From contig JARBJD010000153.1 of the NCBI GenBank assembly GCA_033064195.1, forward strand, positions 62,001-126,000: DNA of 64,000 nucleotides. The letters are read 5' to 3'. Each line of letters opens with the position of its first letter. Position 1 is the stretch's first letter. The stretch is from Blattamonas nauphoetae (taxonomy: Eukaryota > Preaxostyla > Oxymonadida). The notes beneath the pieces are model-generated. The model was not told the origin of the DNA and searched no databases. It was given only the letters and a program-made list of their open reading frames with translations. The position numbers and the translations under genes were made by a program. Below are positions 31,202 to 42,538 of the stretch, piece by piece.

Positions 31202-33363
31202 ATGACATATTCACCGGCTTTATCTACTCCCACATATCACAATTCACACCAGCAGAGATATTCATTCAATGCAAACACATCTTCTCCACTTCTTTATCAA
31301 GATTTATTAAAGATGAATAAAAAACAGACATCCGTGTATTCACGCCAACTTACGAACAAGCATGGAGATAAACATTCCACCTTCATCAATGCGACACCTC
31401 CAAATATGTCTCCCAAGCCAAAGCACGGACAGATGTCACCATTGATCCCAGAACAAACCGATAACGCAGAAGAATCAAAGCCAAGGAGAAGAAAATCAAA
31501 ACATCAAACAGATCACCTCCCTACACTCCACTCCTCTGATTATAACACCTCATCAAGTGCAATTCGCACTCATTCTGATGAATCATCACTCCCTTCTGTC
31601 TCAACGAATGAATCAAAGTACCCTCTGCGAAGACAATCTGAAAAATCCGACAAAGAAGCTCAGCACACTCAACGAACGAGGAAAGAGAGGCAAAATCTTC
31701 CAGATTCGCCGACTTCTCTCCCACAACTCTCGCGGTCGTCACCTCTCGCGACAGAATCTGAACTTCCATCACTATATGGACAGTCCAATGGGAATGACAT
31801 CAATTCTTCTGATATTTCACATAAAAGACACAACCGCAAGCAACATTCTCATGAAAAAGGCATCTCAGAACAGACAGCACTTGATAGCCCTTCCTTGCCT
31901 CCCCTGCCCCCTTCTGGGAATGAAAGCGAGATTGAAAGCTCCTATTCGGCGAAACAGTCGGAACTTAAATCAAATCTGAAATATTCATCAAAATCCATCA
32001 AAGCTTCTGATCAAACCCAACCAATCGAGTTCCAGAACCTGAATTACCCGACGTCGTATCGTGATCTTCCACTAACAATCAGTGTCCCCACGTGTGGTAT
32101 CTTAAATATCGGAAATACGTGTTATATGAACTCTGCGCTACAGTGCCTCGCGCATCTCAACCCGCTGACTCACCTTCTGTCCCACCCTTCTTTCAAGTTC
32201 GTCACGTCGCCGCCAAGCCGTCCGCACTCCAAGTTCACCGCATCCACACTGGAACAGCAGTATCCCCGCTTGCTGAATTTGGGTCTCGCTGTGAAGGAGG
32301 CAGTACAAGCACTCGGCTCGTCGACTGGCCTTGTCGGCTCGTCCGTCGCGGGAAAAGTCCATTCGTCTCTTGGAAGTCTGAACAAGGAGCTGCGTGGGTT
32401 TGGGCAGCAAGACTCGCATGAGGCACTTGTTGCTTGTCTGAATTCCATCCACGAAACGTCAATCTACACCGGCATCAATCCTCCCAAAACACAGCCCACT
32501 TCTGAACTGAAAGACAACTGCATTGTGTTTGACTCCTCTCAGCCTCCGTCCGAAATTGGGTCGAAACTCGAACAGGTCTTCCAACGGTACGTGCTTGAGA
32601 ATGGGTCGATTGTTTCGTTTTCTGTGCTTGGCCTGACGGGAGGGGTTGTCCGATGCAACACGTGCGGGAATCGCAGCGTCAGTGTCCAACCCTTCACTGT
32701 CCTCTCCCTCACTCTTCCCTCTTCCCGCTCTCGCGAATGTTCTGTCGGATCAATGTTGAAAGGAATGTCGGCTGTCCAAAGAGTGAACGACTTCAAATGC
32801 GAATCCTGCAAAGCAGTGAGACAGGTGACACATGGAATGTTTGTTGTGCATTGGCCGAAAGTCCTGCTTCTTCGTATGTCAGACTGAGCGAGCTCTCATT
32901 TGTCTTTCCTCTCTTCTTCTTCTCCCAAGACACTGTCATCCTTCCATCTCTTGATTTCTCTCACCTTCCTCTTCCTCTCCTCAGATTTCAACCGGTTTTC
33001 TTCTTTTTCGATGGCTTCGTTTCGAAAGGACTCCACTCCTGTCGACATCCCCCTCGAACTGTCAGGCGAAGACATCCGCTCGCTGTTCTCGTCGTTTGAG
33101 GAGGACATGAAGATCCCGATTCCTCTTCCGCCCGCAACGTATCGACTGGTTGGCACGATCAACCATTCAGGGTCAATGTCTGGCGGACATTACACGTTGT
33201 TTGTTAATTCTTCTCCGATCACGCCATCACTCTTTTTAGCACTGGTCTCTCTGGGGATTCCACCTGGACAAGGCACAGCGATTCTTCAGTTATGGGAGGA
33301 AGTCCACCGGGACGCTCTGCAGAAGCATACCTATGTGCATACGTTCGGCAGGGAGTGCCTTGA
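31202..33363 (+). CDS. Ubiquitin carboxyl-terminal hydrolase (USP/UBP family)
   Basis: Three exons: 31202-32873, 32985-33198, 33240-33363; introns 111 bp (GTATGT) and 41 bp (GTTTGT). 669 residues. The first ~290 are Ser/Lys-rich and disordered. The catalytic domain starts CGILNIGNTCYMNS (nucleophile Cys), with QQDSHEALVAC, a zinc ribbon CNTCG...CESC, LLLHFNRF created by intron 1, and NHSGSMSGGHYTF (catalytic His). Intron 2 brings in STWTRHSDSSV and AEAYLCAYVRQ, which place the third triad residue and the typical C-terminal strand; without it the frame would end in unrelated sequence. It removes ubiquitin from proteins. Substrate unknown. Confidence 0.9.
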
Positions 33364-33523
33364 TTGTAGTTCTGCTTGTTTTTCTTTTTGATACAATAAT
33401 AAATGATTTTGTGCGTTGTTTACTGCTTCCTCCTTGTCGTTTGAAAGAAAAATGTTCTTTACAATCGAAAAAACAACCAGGAAAGTGAGAAAAAAGACTG
33501 ACAAAAATGAGTGAAGTGAATCC

Positions 33524-34710
33524 CTACTCATCCACACGAATATACACTTTCTCTTTACTGAATGCTTTGATATTGTCCTCTATAGATTGAATTTCCTGTT
33601 CTAGCTCACGACGGCGCCTGGAAAACGAGTTTCATGTGGAAGAATAGAAAAGCAAACTTCTCAGAGGCTTGTGTCTTGTTGGCAATAGGAAGACGGTTGA
33701 GCGCAGAGTTAGCTTCACGACGACTAGAAAAAGAGTGAAAGATGACAAATGATGGGTGAATAGAGGTTGATAAGTTCAGAAGAGAGAGCAGACTCTTCCT
33801 CAAGTTGCATCAAAGTTTCCAGCCTCTCCTCTTCACTCAGGAGAACACATCCATCGGGGGCACTTCTTTCTAGTTCAATCCGCCTGAATAAGCAAAGTTT
33901 CTGAGAAATCAGCTTGAATGACAAACGCTAGTTCTTCTTCAGCTTCCTTGAGTTTCTTTCTCTCCACCAAGTAATCTGGCACTTTGCCATAACTTGGGTT
34001 CAAATCTTTGGCTCGATCTTCATTTCCAGCAGGAATACGGGCAATTCCTCCCGATCGGAAGGCTCCCTTCTTTGCAGCAGTCGTTGGTTTTGAAGATGGT
34101 GGTGGATCACTTCTCCCTTCATCGGCCTCACGATAGCCATATCCGCTCGAACGTACAGGCCGTTGACCACCCCCAAGAAGATTTGTGACATTCTCCTTCC
34201 CACCGCCACGGCGTGCGGTATCCCGACTGTAATATTCTGCAGTATCAACAACATCTCTTCGGTTGGTTCGATCAGATGACGATGGTCCACGTTGAGAGCC
34301 AGTGCCTCGAGGATCATCAATTGATCGCGGTTGTTTTGGCTAAAGAAGGATATATGTCATAAACGAAAGATAAAAGAGAATAATAAAATGTGTGCAAAGG
34401 AGATAAATCGAACTTCAGCAGAAACACGAGATGGAACATCTTGAAACTGTTTCAATTTGAATCTGCGTGGATTTTCTCTCTCCCATTCTTCCTGCGCTCT
34501 TTGTTCTTGAAGTTCACGATTCTTTTCCTGGAGTTTCAATTTATTCTCACGTTCGTGGTCTGTAAAGTTGTGATAATTCACCCAATAGGAAGATTAACCT
34601 TTTGGCTTGATTCCCTTTCGAGCAAGGGCATCTCGACGGTTCTGAACTGGATTTAAGTACTCTGCAACAGAGTCTTTTTGCATTTTCCGGGCTATATCGC
34701 GACCGCTCAT
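33524..34710 (-). CDS. Enkurin-domain protein (ENKD1/CFAP106-like), flagellar
   Basis: Six exons: 34710-34599, 34559-34414, 34339-33927, 33883-33794, 33723-33658, 33617-33524; introns 39-74 bp. The product is 306 residues. N-terminal part: SGRDIARKMQKDSVAEYLNP, DHERENKLKLQEKNRELQEQ, RRFKLKQFQDVPSRV. C-terminal enkurin domain: NPSYGKVPDYLVERKK, PDGCVLLSEEERLETL, RREANSALNRLPIANKT, RRRELEQEIQSIEDNIKAFS and KVYIRVDE. Enkurin proteins are microtubule inner or centriolar proteins of cilia. The six spliced exons keep one frame throughout. It is divergent from the PDI-like gene, 46 bp apart, so they likely share a promoter. Confidence 0.88.
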
Positions 34711-34756
34711 TTGTTGAGAAAATCTGATCAAACCATCGACAGAAATCTCAACCAAG

Positions 34757-35956
34757 ATGATCCTGATCTCGTTTTCGTTCATTTTCAGTCCTCTATGTTG
34801 TTTCTCTCCAATCACCTCACTCACAGATTCGTCCTTTCAAGAGTTTTGCGGACAATCAGATGCTGTAATCATGTTGTATGTTCACTCACTGTCTGACTTG
34901 ATATATTCTATCTCCACAAAACTATTTAGTTGTAATTCTACGCAAACAAAGTGCAAACTCGCTTTTCAGCTGTTTCGAGCAAGTGCAAGAGTTTATTCTC
35001 GTCTTGATGATCTTTTCCGATTTGGGGAAGTTGACTGTGGTAAATATCCATCCTTGTGCAAAAGTCACAACGCCACCAAATTTCCCACAACAAGATATTA
35101 TCATAAAAACGGAACTCGATCTACTTTTACCAAGCTTCAAGAACTCGACGTCTATCTAAACTGGATCGCGAACCAATCATCTATTCCTCAAACAAATCTC
35201 TCAAAAGAACTTCAAGTCCTCACTGTTGATAATATCTTCGATTTTGTCTATGATCCAACCAAGAATTCCCTCGTCGCATTCGTTTCTGATACTTGCCGCT
35301 ATTGTGCGGATTTGAAAATCCATCTCGCGCAAGCAAATGGAGCATATCTTCCAGAAGACAATATTCAATTTGCTCTGTTCGAAAAAGATAACTGGGAGGA
35401 AGTCTCAGACAAGTTTCATGCGTTTGGCGTGCCACAAGTCATCCTCTTCCCAGCTGCAAGTCCAGGAACAGAATGCGAAATTCCTCCAAAATACGACGAA
35501 AATGGAACAATTTATTGGAAATCAAAAATGATACTTCCAAATAAATGTGGGGTGTACTCAGAAACGTATGGCGGAGATCGCACGTCAATCTCGTTCATTA
35601 GATGGTTGAATCAGCGGATCTTTTCCTATCGCTCTGTTGATGGATTGATTGATGAAGAAGCTGGAATCATTGATTCATTGAAAGAACCGATGAGAAAGTT
35701 TTATGAGACCTTTTCGGAAACACCAATCGAGTCGTACAAAAGTGTGAAAATGTCGCTTCATCGAATCAAGATTCCCTCTTTGCATGAATATTACATCCGA
35801 GTCATTGAAGATGTGCTGGAACGGGGACAAGACTGGCTGGAATATGAATATGACAGACTTCACTCAATCCTTGAGACCAATAATGTGAATCTGGAAAGAC
35901 TGGAGGCGTTGACAGTTCGACACAACCTGATGCGGATGATGCTCGAAGATTTTTAG
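34757..35956 (+). CDS. Protein disulfide isomerase-like, two thioredoxin domains + ERp29c-like tail
   Basis: 399 residues in one exon. Hydrophobic signal start (MILISFSFIFSPLCCFSP). The first thioredoxin-like domain (RFGEVDCGKYPSLCKSHNAT, FPTTRYYHKNGTR) lacks a CxxC. The second has FVSDTCRYCADLK, a CRYC active site where PDI normally has CGHC, and FGVPQVILF with the cis-Pro. A helical C-terminal region (KFYETFSETPIESYKS, YYIRVIEDVLERGQDWLEYE) resembles the ERp29/PDI D-domain. No KDEL-type signal is visible. It probably assists disulfide formation in the ER; the unusual CRYC could change redox potential. Confidence 0.75.
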   Translation: MILISFSFIFSPLCCFSPITSLTDSSFQEFCGQSDAVIMLYVHSLSDLIYSISTKLFSCNSTQTKCKLAFQLFRASARVYSRLDDLFRFGEVDCGKYPSLCKSHNATKFPTTRYYHKNGTRSTFTKLQELDVYLNWIANQSSIPQTNLSKELQVLTVDNIFDFVYDPTKNSLVAFVSDTCRYCADLKIHLAQANGAYLPEDNIQFALFEKDNWEEVSDKFHAFGVPQVILFPAASPGTECEIPPKYDENGTIYWKSKMILPNKCGVYSETYGGDRTSISFIRWLNQRIFSYRSVDGLIDEEAGIIDSLKEPMRKFYETFSETPIESYKSVKMSLHRIKIPSLHEYYIRVIEDVLERGQDWLEYEYDRLHSILETNNVNLERLEALTVRHNLMRMMLEDF

Positions 35957-36229
35957 TGATATTACTTCCTCTTAGTCATATTTTTGAACTTTGTTCTCTC
36001 ATCATTCTTTCCATTTCAGTCATGATTTCAGAATATTGTTTACCTGGAATCAAAGGAAAGAGAATTATGGACTTTTTTCGTGTTGATTTCGCCATTTGAA
36101 CGTCATTTGAAGACAGTTGATGAGAAAAACTGTTCCCATCCACGAAATGATTGAGAAAAAGCTGCGTATCGAGCTTAAAAGAAGAAAAAGAAAGAAATCT
36201 AGAAGTTATAAACAAAGATAAGATGCTTT

Positions 36230-38473
36230 TCACTTTCCCTTCACCATCGGAAGCAAAGCCTTTATTTCCTCCAAGTCAATGAGCCCATCGCCCTCCTCCT
36301 TTTTGTACCCACCCTTCCCGTCAGCCACCATCGTCGACGCTGTGATTGTCGTTCCTGCCGGAAGAGCACCCATAATGGCATCGCTCTCTGTCCCACTCAG
36401 AAGACCCTGAGGAGAGAGGCAGAGTGAGAGAGAAGAGAAACAGACCTGAGCGATTGTGTCGGCCTCGAGTTGAAGATAGCGTTGGTGGGCAAGTTCCAGT
36501 TTGCGCTCCAGCCGACGGACTTCCTCGGAATGGGCGGCTTTGAGTGAGGTGAGGGTGTTGAAGTGCGAGTTGTGGGTGTTCTCGATCTGAGCATTCAGGT
36601 CGATCAGACGCTGTTCGTATCCGCGTCGCATCGCGTCCAGCTCGGCTTTGAGTGCGGTTTCAAACGAAGGAGCAGCTGAGAAGAAAGATGAAGAAGAGAA
36701 GGACACACCTGTTCGGGTTCGCGACGCTGCGCTCTGCCGTCTCTCAAACTCATTCAGCCTCGCTCTCAGCGCGGTGTTCTCAACGCGGTCTTGTTCGGTC
36801 TGCACTCTCATTCGCAGGAGCTCCTCGCCCCGCTGCCTGTTGAGCTTGTCGCACTCCTCCTGCAGAATCTGGCGCTCCTTCCGCCATCGCTCGGCTTCGA
36901 AGGAGAGTTCTGGTTTGGGTTCAACCATCACACTCTTCACGTCAATCACAAGCATTTTGTTGCTCACTTTTTTAAGCTTCTCCAGAATCTGCAGATACTG
37001 GTCTTCTGTTTCTTCCATCTTCTCTTTCATCTCCTTCAGAAGCGCTTCCTTCAGCTCCATTTCTGACTGAACCACTTTCAGTTCTTTTCGCGTCTTGTCT
37101 AGCTCGAATTGGGAGGCTGTGTCTGGTTTCGGTGTTGCGTGCTCCTTTTTAAGCTCCTCGATTCTCCGCTCAATCTCTTTCTTCTCCTTCTGTATCCTCT
37201 CGTTCTCTTCGAGCATTTGTGTCTGTCTTGCGAGGATGGCGTCCATTTCTGTGCGCATCGACTTGATTCTGTTCAAGTCCAGCTCGTGGTCTTCTTCCAT
37301 CGACTTCTTCTGTTCCTCCAAAAGAGCCAATTCTGCTTCCTTCTCTTTCTGCGACTGTTCCCTCTCTCCTTGCTCTCGTTCCAGCTCAACACGAAGCGAG
37401 TCAAGACGCTCCTTCAGCTGAGCAATCTCAACGTCTCGCTCGATCTTCTCTTTGCTCAGAAGCGAGATCTGATTTTGGAGGCCGATGTTCTCCCTTTCGA
37501 CTTCAGCCTCGCCTCGCTTCTGGATCTCAAGTTCCTCAAGTCGCTGTTCCATCTCTTTCTCCTTCCTCTGCAGTTCCTTCTGCATGTTAGCGCGCATAGT
37601 CGAGATTCGCTCTTCAACCAACACCATCACTCGACTATTCAGTTCTCTTTCCTTTTCCAGAAGTTGCTGTTCACGAGCCTGTTCTGTTGATCTATGCTGT
37701 TCGATCTGCTGCTTTAGTTCGGATATTTCCTTACTTAGCTGCTTCTCTCGCTCTTTAATCTTTTCTTTTCGATCCATCTCCTCTTTGGTTCGCACTGCTT
37801 CTTCCTTTCTTTTTTGGACGGCTTCCTCAGCCCTCTTTCGTTCTTTAGACTTTTCTGTCATGACCTGCCGTTCTAAAGCACTTATTGCGTCTTTTAATTG
37901 CTTCCTTTCTATTTCGATAGCCTCCAGGTCGGTTTTGTCAGAAGCAGTTTGAAGTCTGGCGAAATAGGACGGATCTGTTTGAGATGACTGGGAAGACGTC
38001 CTTGTAATGGAACTTGATGAGGGTCTTACAGACGTTGCTGTGTTTTGCTTCAACCTTTGGATCTCTTTGTCCTTAGTTTTCAAAGATCGTTCGAGTTCTT
38101 CGATTTTCTTCGTTAATAAAAGGGTTTGGTCAATGCTTCCAGGTGAAGAGGGAGGTGAGGGATGTACAATACTACGGTCCGATGGGGAGGGGGGTTTGGA
38201 CGATATTTGAGGGTTTGGCGATGGAGGAGCTCGAATGTGATCTGAAGGTCTGTAAATAGACGACACAGACGGTGTTGATGTAAATTGAGTGAGGTTTCCG
38301 CTTGAATTGGATGGAATTAGTTTTGAAGTGAGTTGTGAAGTGCTGGGAGATGAAGATGGACGAGATCGCGATGAGAGGTTGGTGGTTGAGTTGGAATGTT
38401 GAACAGATATTTGGGGAAGAGTCTTTGTTTTGGGATTTACCACAACAAACCGACTAGATTTAGCTTGGTTCAT
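36230..38473 (-). CDS. Coiled-coil protein, 723 aa
   Basis: Exons 38473-36709, 36675-36446, 36406-36230. The two introns are 33 bp (GTGTGT) and 39 bp (GTCTGT); both are multiples of three and lack stops, so retention would not shift frame. The start MNQAKSSRFVVV is preferred over an in-frame ATG at 38554. Ser/Pro-rich N-terminal ~130 residues are followed by almost continuous coiled coil (EISELKQQIEQH, EEKQ-rich heptads) to ~residue 640, then a small C-terminal motif (GLLSGTESDAIMGALPAGTT, DGLIDLEEIKALLP). Probably structural (cytoskeleton); no family recognised. Confidence 0.75.
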   Translation of the reverse strand: MNQAKSSRFVVVNPKTKTLPQISVQHSNSTTNLSSRSRPSSSPSTSQLTSKLIPSNSSGNLTQFTSTPSVSSIYRPSDHIRAPPSPNPQISSKPPSPSDRSIVHPSPPSSPGSIDQTLLLTKKIEELERSLKTKDKEIQRLKQNTATSVRPSSSSITRTSSQSSQTDPSYFARLQTASDKTDLEAIEIERKQLKDAISALERQVMTEKSKERKRAEEAVQKRKEEAVRTKEEMDRKEKIKEREKQLSKEISELKQQIEQHRSTEQAREQQLLEKERELNSRVMVLVEERISTMRANMQKELQRKEKEMEQRLEELEIQKRGEAEVERENIGLQNQISLLSKEKIERDVEIAQLKERLDSLRVELEREQGEREQSQKEKEAELALLEEQKKSMEEDHELDLNRIKSMRTEMDAILARQTQMLEENERIQKEKKEIERRIEELKKEHATPKPDTASQFELDKTRKELKVVQSEMELKEALLKEMKEKMEETEDQYLQILEKLKKVSNKMLVIDVKSVMVEPKPELSFEAERWRKERQILQEECDKLNRQRGEELLRMRVQTEQDRVENTALRARLNEFERRQSAASRTRTGVSFSSSSFFSAAPSFETALKAELDAMRRGYEQRLIDLNAQIENTHNSHFNTLTSLKAAHSEEVRRLERKLELAHQRYLQLEADTIAQVCFSSLSLCLSPQGLLSGTESDAIMGALPAGTTITASTMVADGKGGYKKEEGDGLIDLEEIKALLPMVKGK

Positions 38474-38864
38474 GCTGCCTGCGCAAAAATAACAAAAATG
38501 AACTTGAAGCGTCGATCCGGTCCGTTGAACAGAATTCTTCCAGATCAATCCCAACGGAAGACACCATTTAGTGCTAATTCTGAAGGATGTGAACCATTCT
38601 TATACGTGTGAATCATCAGTGATTGAAGTTGAATTCATCAATACCTATTTGGGAGCGTTGTGCCCATGAGCCTTCCATTCCGGATTTTGTTCATCGTTGC
38701 TCAATACAGATCCCCTTGACATTGGGAAACGACACTTTCCACTTCCTTCAAAAAAGAGAGAACTCAGATGAACTCATCAACCATGATCTGGTTTTATGAT
38801 GAAGTGAAAATGAGGAATAATTAATACAAAGAAAGAGGGGATGAAATGAGAAGAAAGAGATGCG
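38474..38864. other. Gap between two minus-strand genes
   Basis: 391 bp. It holds a minus-strand 25-codon frame (38722-38645; NPEWKAHGHNAPK before a TAG) that looks protein-like. It could be an upstream open frame or an unrecognised short exon of the coiled-coil gene, but I could not splice it in. Otherwise nothing is seen. Confidence 0.35.
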
Positions 38865-40418
38865 TCAGATGTCAAAGGCATCGACATCATAGTCTGGTCC
38901 AGTTGCAGGAATCTCCTCAGTCTCGCTTTCGTATTCCGACTCGTTCTCTTCCTCCTCTTCTTCTTCCTCTTCCTCCTCGTACGGCTCAACAAGATCCGGC
39001 TGTGTGTACATTTCTTCAATGGAATATTGGCCGTAACTTCCTGGAATCTCCTGATCCTTCGACTTTCGAACCCGTTTCTTTTTCTTATCAAGATTTGGGT
39101 TCACATTCTCAAGAGAAGGAAAATGAGGGAGGGGGACGAAGGGAAGAGACGAAGGAGGACGGACAAGCGGGAGGGGAGATTGTTGGGGATTGATTCTCGG
39201 AGTCTTTTTGCATCGACGACCGAACTGCCACCACCTTCGTGTGGTCGTCCCTCTGCGGGTAGGTGGAGGGAGGGATCGTTGGAGAGCTTGAAAAGAGGTC
39301 GGGGCTGTGGTTTCATCGTCACTCTCTCCCTCGTTGGAGGAATCAAGAAGAGACTCTGTGTCTGGATTGTGGATCCTCGTTGACGAAGATTCAAAATCTG
39401 AATCAATGTCAGCAGGCGGAACGTTGCAAAGAGCATTAATTGCCAGAAAGAGCAATGTACACCCGCCAAAGACCAGCCCAAAATCGGTGACGAAGAAGAA
39501 GCGACTGAAAAGAACGTTTCGGCTCACTCCGTCGGACGAGTTCGGCAGAGAGATGGGAACGTTCGATTTGGAAAAGGGGAGGGACGTCATTTCGTAGCCC
39601 TTAAAGACATTGATTAAGAGGACGACGAAAGAGTAGATGAAGACAGTGCTAATGAGGATGGATGTGACAATAATAGTCAGGCGAAGGTCGAGAGAGGTTT
39701 GGCGGTCACGGGTAACCCGATAGAACAGAAGGAGGGCAATTAGGAAGCAAGCAACAAGGATTAGAATTTGGAGGATGATGAGGAACGCGTTTTGGTGATT
39801 TTGCATAAAATGGACGGTGAAGAGGAAAGAGGCATGCGGTTGGAGCAATATTTCGAATCCGATAATGGTGATTAAATAGGCAATGATGAGCAATCCAGAG
39901 AGAATCACCGATTGGTTGTGAAGGTGCGTGCCGTAAAACTCATGAAGGAACAAAGACAAAAACACTTGATTCACACAAGTCAATATCGAAAATGCCGCGG
40001 TGGCAACGTTTAGAACTTGGATTACGGTGATTCCGACTTCTGAATCGTGATCAAATGAAGTCTGCAGGATCATGACGACGAAATAGTACGCGAGGAAAAT
40101 AGTGGAGACTCGTGAACTGCTCATGCGAAGGAGGATAATCCAATGTTGTTTGGTCGGAGGAATACACTTTTTCAGAGGGAGGAGAGAGAGAAAAGGGGTG
40201 ATTGCAAGACTGAGGAAGATGAAAGCCCAGAAAAGGCTCAAGTGTTGACTGAACTTTCCGAGAATTGTGGAAACAATGATGAAGATTGCAATGAAGAAGA
40301 GGAGGAGGACAGAGAATATCGTCAGAAGGTGAGAGAACCGCCCACTTCGTCGATCTTGATATTAATTGGCAGAAAAAAGGAGAAATATACCTTGGGCGGT
40401 ATCGACATCAATGAACAT
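38865..40418 (-). CDS. Multispan membrane protein with acidic C-terminal tail
   Basis: Two exons, 40418-40391 and 40354-38865, across a 36-bp GTATAT...AG intron; 505 residues. Seven to eight hydrophobic helices are clear, for example LLTIFSVLLLFFIAIFIIV, SVILSGLLIIAYLITIIGF, AFLIILQILILVACFLIALL and LRLTIIVTSILISTVFIYSF. A cytosolic tail of ~190 residues follows, with basic and Pro-rich parts and then a near-continuous Glu run (38936-38985). The layout recalls seven-helix proteins of the THH1/TOM1 or GPCR-like type, but no diagnostic motif is seen, so function is unassigned. Confidence 0.7.
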
Positions 40419-40552
40419 GAGAGATCAGAAGAGGGAATTGGATTGTGGAGCTCCGCCTTGTTGAAGATCGGACCATCAACGATCAAATCGCAGGAAGAAA
40501 GATGATATTAGATCAAAAGAAGAAGTGACATGATTGAAATAAAAAAGAGCTT

Positions 40553-42199
40553 TCATTTTTTCCGTTTAGTTGCTTTGGCAGTTGTTGTCTGTTCTTCCTC
40601 CTCATCCTCCTGCATTTTGACGTGGACTTCTTGCAGGACAGCCGACAACAACTCATGAAATGGTGCATTGAGTCCCTCATCAATTACTGTTTGATTATCA
40701 GCGATAGCACGATCAATGAGAGCTTGGATGTGTGGGGGGAGTCTCGGGGCAGGAGTGGCCCGCTCTTCGCTTTCGATGGCCTTCTGCCGAGCCGCAGCTT
40801 CGAGTGAGGCAAGCTGGAGGAAAGAGGAGAGGAATGAGAGGATGGGAGACGGGAGAGTAAGAAGAGAAGAAGGAGAAATGGGAAGGCAGACGTATTGCAT
40901 ATGGAGTGTGACGTGCTCGTCCTCGTCAGCCATCAACTGACGCTCGTTCTCCTCCTGGTCGAGCTGGTCATCGATTTCCTTCTGAATCCGAGCTTCCTCT
41001 GCCGCTTGGCGTTCCTACGGATGATTTGTGAGAAAAGAGAAGATTGTGGGAGAGACGATCAAACCTTCTCCAACCTGTCTTCGTGCTCTGCCAGTGTGAT
41101 CGTCTCGGCCATCGACGGAAACGCCACAGGAGCAACATAATGCACAAGCTGGCTTGTCACAATTGTCTTCCTGCCGCGTCCGAAACAGGCGCTGATGAGA
41201 TTGAAGTGTTTGAAGTAGTGCTGCATGACCCACGTTGCGAAGGAGGAGACCTCGTCGATGCTGAAGACGACGATTGTCGGGACAGTGTCGTCCACTTCAA
41301 TCATGTCTGGCGTGAGGATGTTTGCTTCGAGGTCGGAGGGAAGAGGGAGTTGGTTGAGAGATTCGGAGAGCTGGTCGGGATTGGGAGATGAAGTGATGGA
41401 TGGGATGGGTGTGTCAGACGGCTCAGGAAGCTTCCCTGGAGAGATGAGATTGAATGGCGAAGACCTTTCGTCGCTCCTTTCTTGGCTTTCGGGGTTTCTT
41501 TCCATTTCTTTGCGGGGCTCTCTGATTTCTTTCCTTTTGTGGGTGTGGGAACTGGATTTTTGCCCTTTGCACCTTTCTTTCCTTTGGGACCTTCATTTTC
41601 TGGTTCGAGTGGGGTGTCTTGCTGAATTGGTGATGGTTCAGGAGTGAGTGGAGGAAGTTTGCGCCGACGTGGTTTTCGTGGAATCTAACAAAGTTAATCG
41701 CGGAAGAGGGAAGTAAATACCTCTGGAAAGACGTATGGCTTTGAAAGAAGAGTCTGGAACTGTGTGATGCTCTCAGGAAGTGTGAAGCGATTTTCTGAAC
41801 GTAAATATGCACGACACATGAAGAAGATGACATACTTCGGGAAATCACCTCTGTTTCGGACAATATATGTGCTAGTGCACACGATACATTCGTTGAAAAG
41901 CCAGAATGTTTGCAGAATCTACCCAGAGCGGTTGTGATCGAGGAATAACGTAATAAATGAAAAGAAAAATGATACAGGAAGAACTTATGGTAAAACTTAA
42001 GATATTGTTCTGCTCGAATGTCCTGTCTGTACGTTGTATCCCCAAACTCAAATAAAACATCATTGAGATAAGATTTTTGATCTTCCTCTGTCTCAATCAG
42101 CCACAATTCTTTCAAAAATGATGCTGTGAGGATGTTTCGAAGAGGAGGAAGCTTTGCCTCCCCGAAATGAACTGGCCTGGGGAGGGTACAGAAATTCAT
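40553..42199 (-). CDS. CFAP119 (CCDC189)-like flagellar protein
   Basis: Seven exons: 42199-41985, 41918-41836, 41794-41721, 41684-41465, 41435-41065, 41014-40892, 40813-40553. Introns are 66, 41, 36, 29, 50 and 78 bp. 448 residues. Key segments: SYLNDVLFEFGDTTYRQ, YLKFYHKFCKHSGFSTNVSC, then a Lys/Pro-rich linker, then VVFSIDEVSSFATWVMQHYF with KHFNLI, which matches the 'FS...V...V..TYFRHFKLY..VF' core I recall for CCDC189/CFAP119. A coiled-coil tail follows. CFAP119 is an axonemal protein. The 29-bp intron is required to reach the conserved core in frame. Confidence 0.72.
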
Positions 42200-42538
42200 A
42201 CGCCAATTGTGGGTTCTGTCTGAATTTAGGGTAAAAATACAGAAAACTGCAAATTTCCGCAATGAATTCATGATAAGGATCGTCTTTGCCAGTGGTGAGG
42301 AAGAAGAGTGCGTTGAAATGAAGATGAGTGAAGTGAAAATGAAAACAGGTTTCAATGAATGGAAAACGAAATTCACTCTCCTAAAATGAGAGACATGTAC
42401 AAATGAAGCAATAATGTTGTAGTCTCAGAATCTACAGTACATTAGAGTCTCCCCTCGAGCACTAGAGTTGTATATGTAATGGAGGAGTTCAATCCACTGT
42501 TGAGGGAAAATGATAAGAAATATGAAATACAAACAGAA

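Noticed and set aside
33240-33391. Unspliced end of the ubiquitin protease reading to a stop at 33391
   Set aside because: It gives a tail with no family match; the 41-bp intron restores the catalytic Asp region and the final strand.
36676-36708. Treating the in-frame 33-bp and 39-bp stretches of the coiled-coil gene as coding
   Set aside because: Both begin GTGTGT/GTCTGT, are pyrimidine-rich and end in CAG, like the other introns here; their length being a multiple of three only hides them. Not proven without RNA data.
41423-42376. Unspliced 317-codon frame in the CFAP119-like gene
   Set aside because: It runs through several GT-AG introns; the spliced model recovers conserved segments and a consistent frame.
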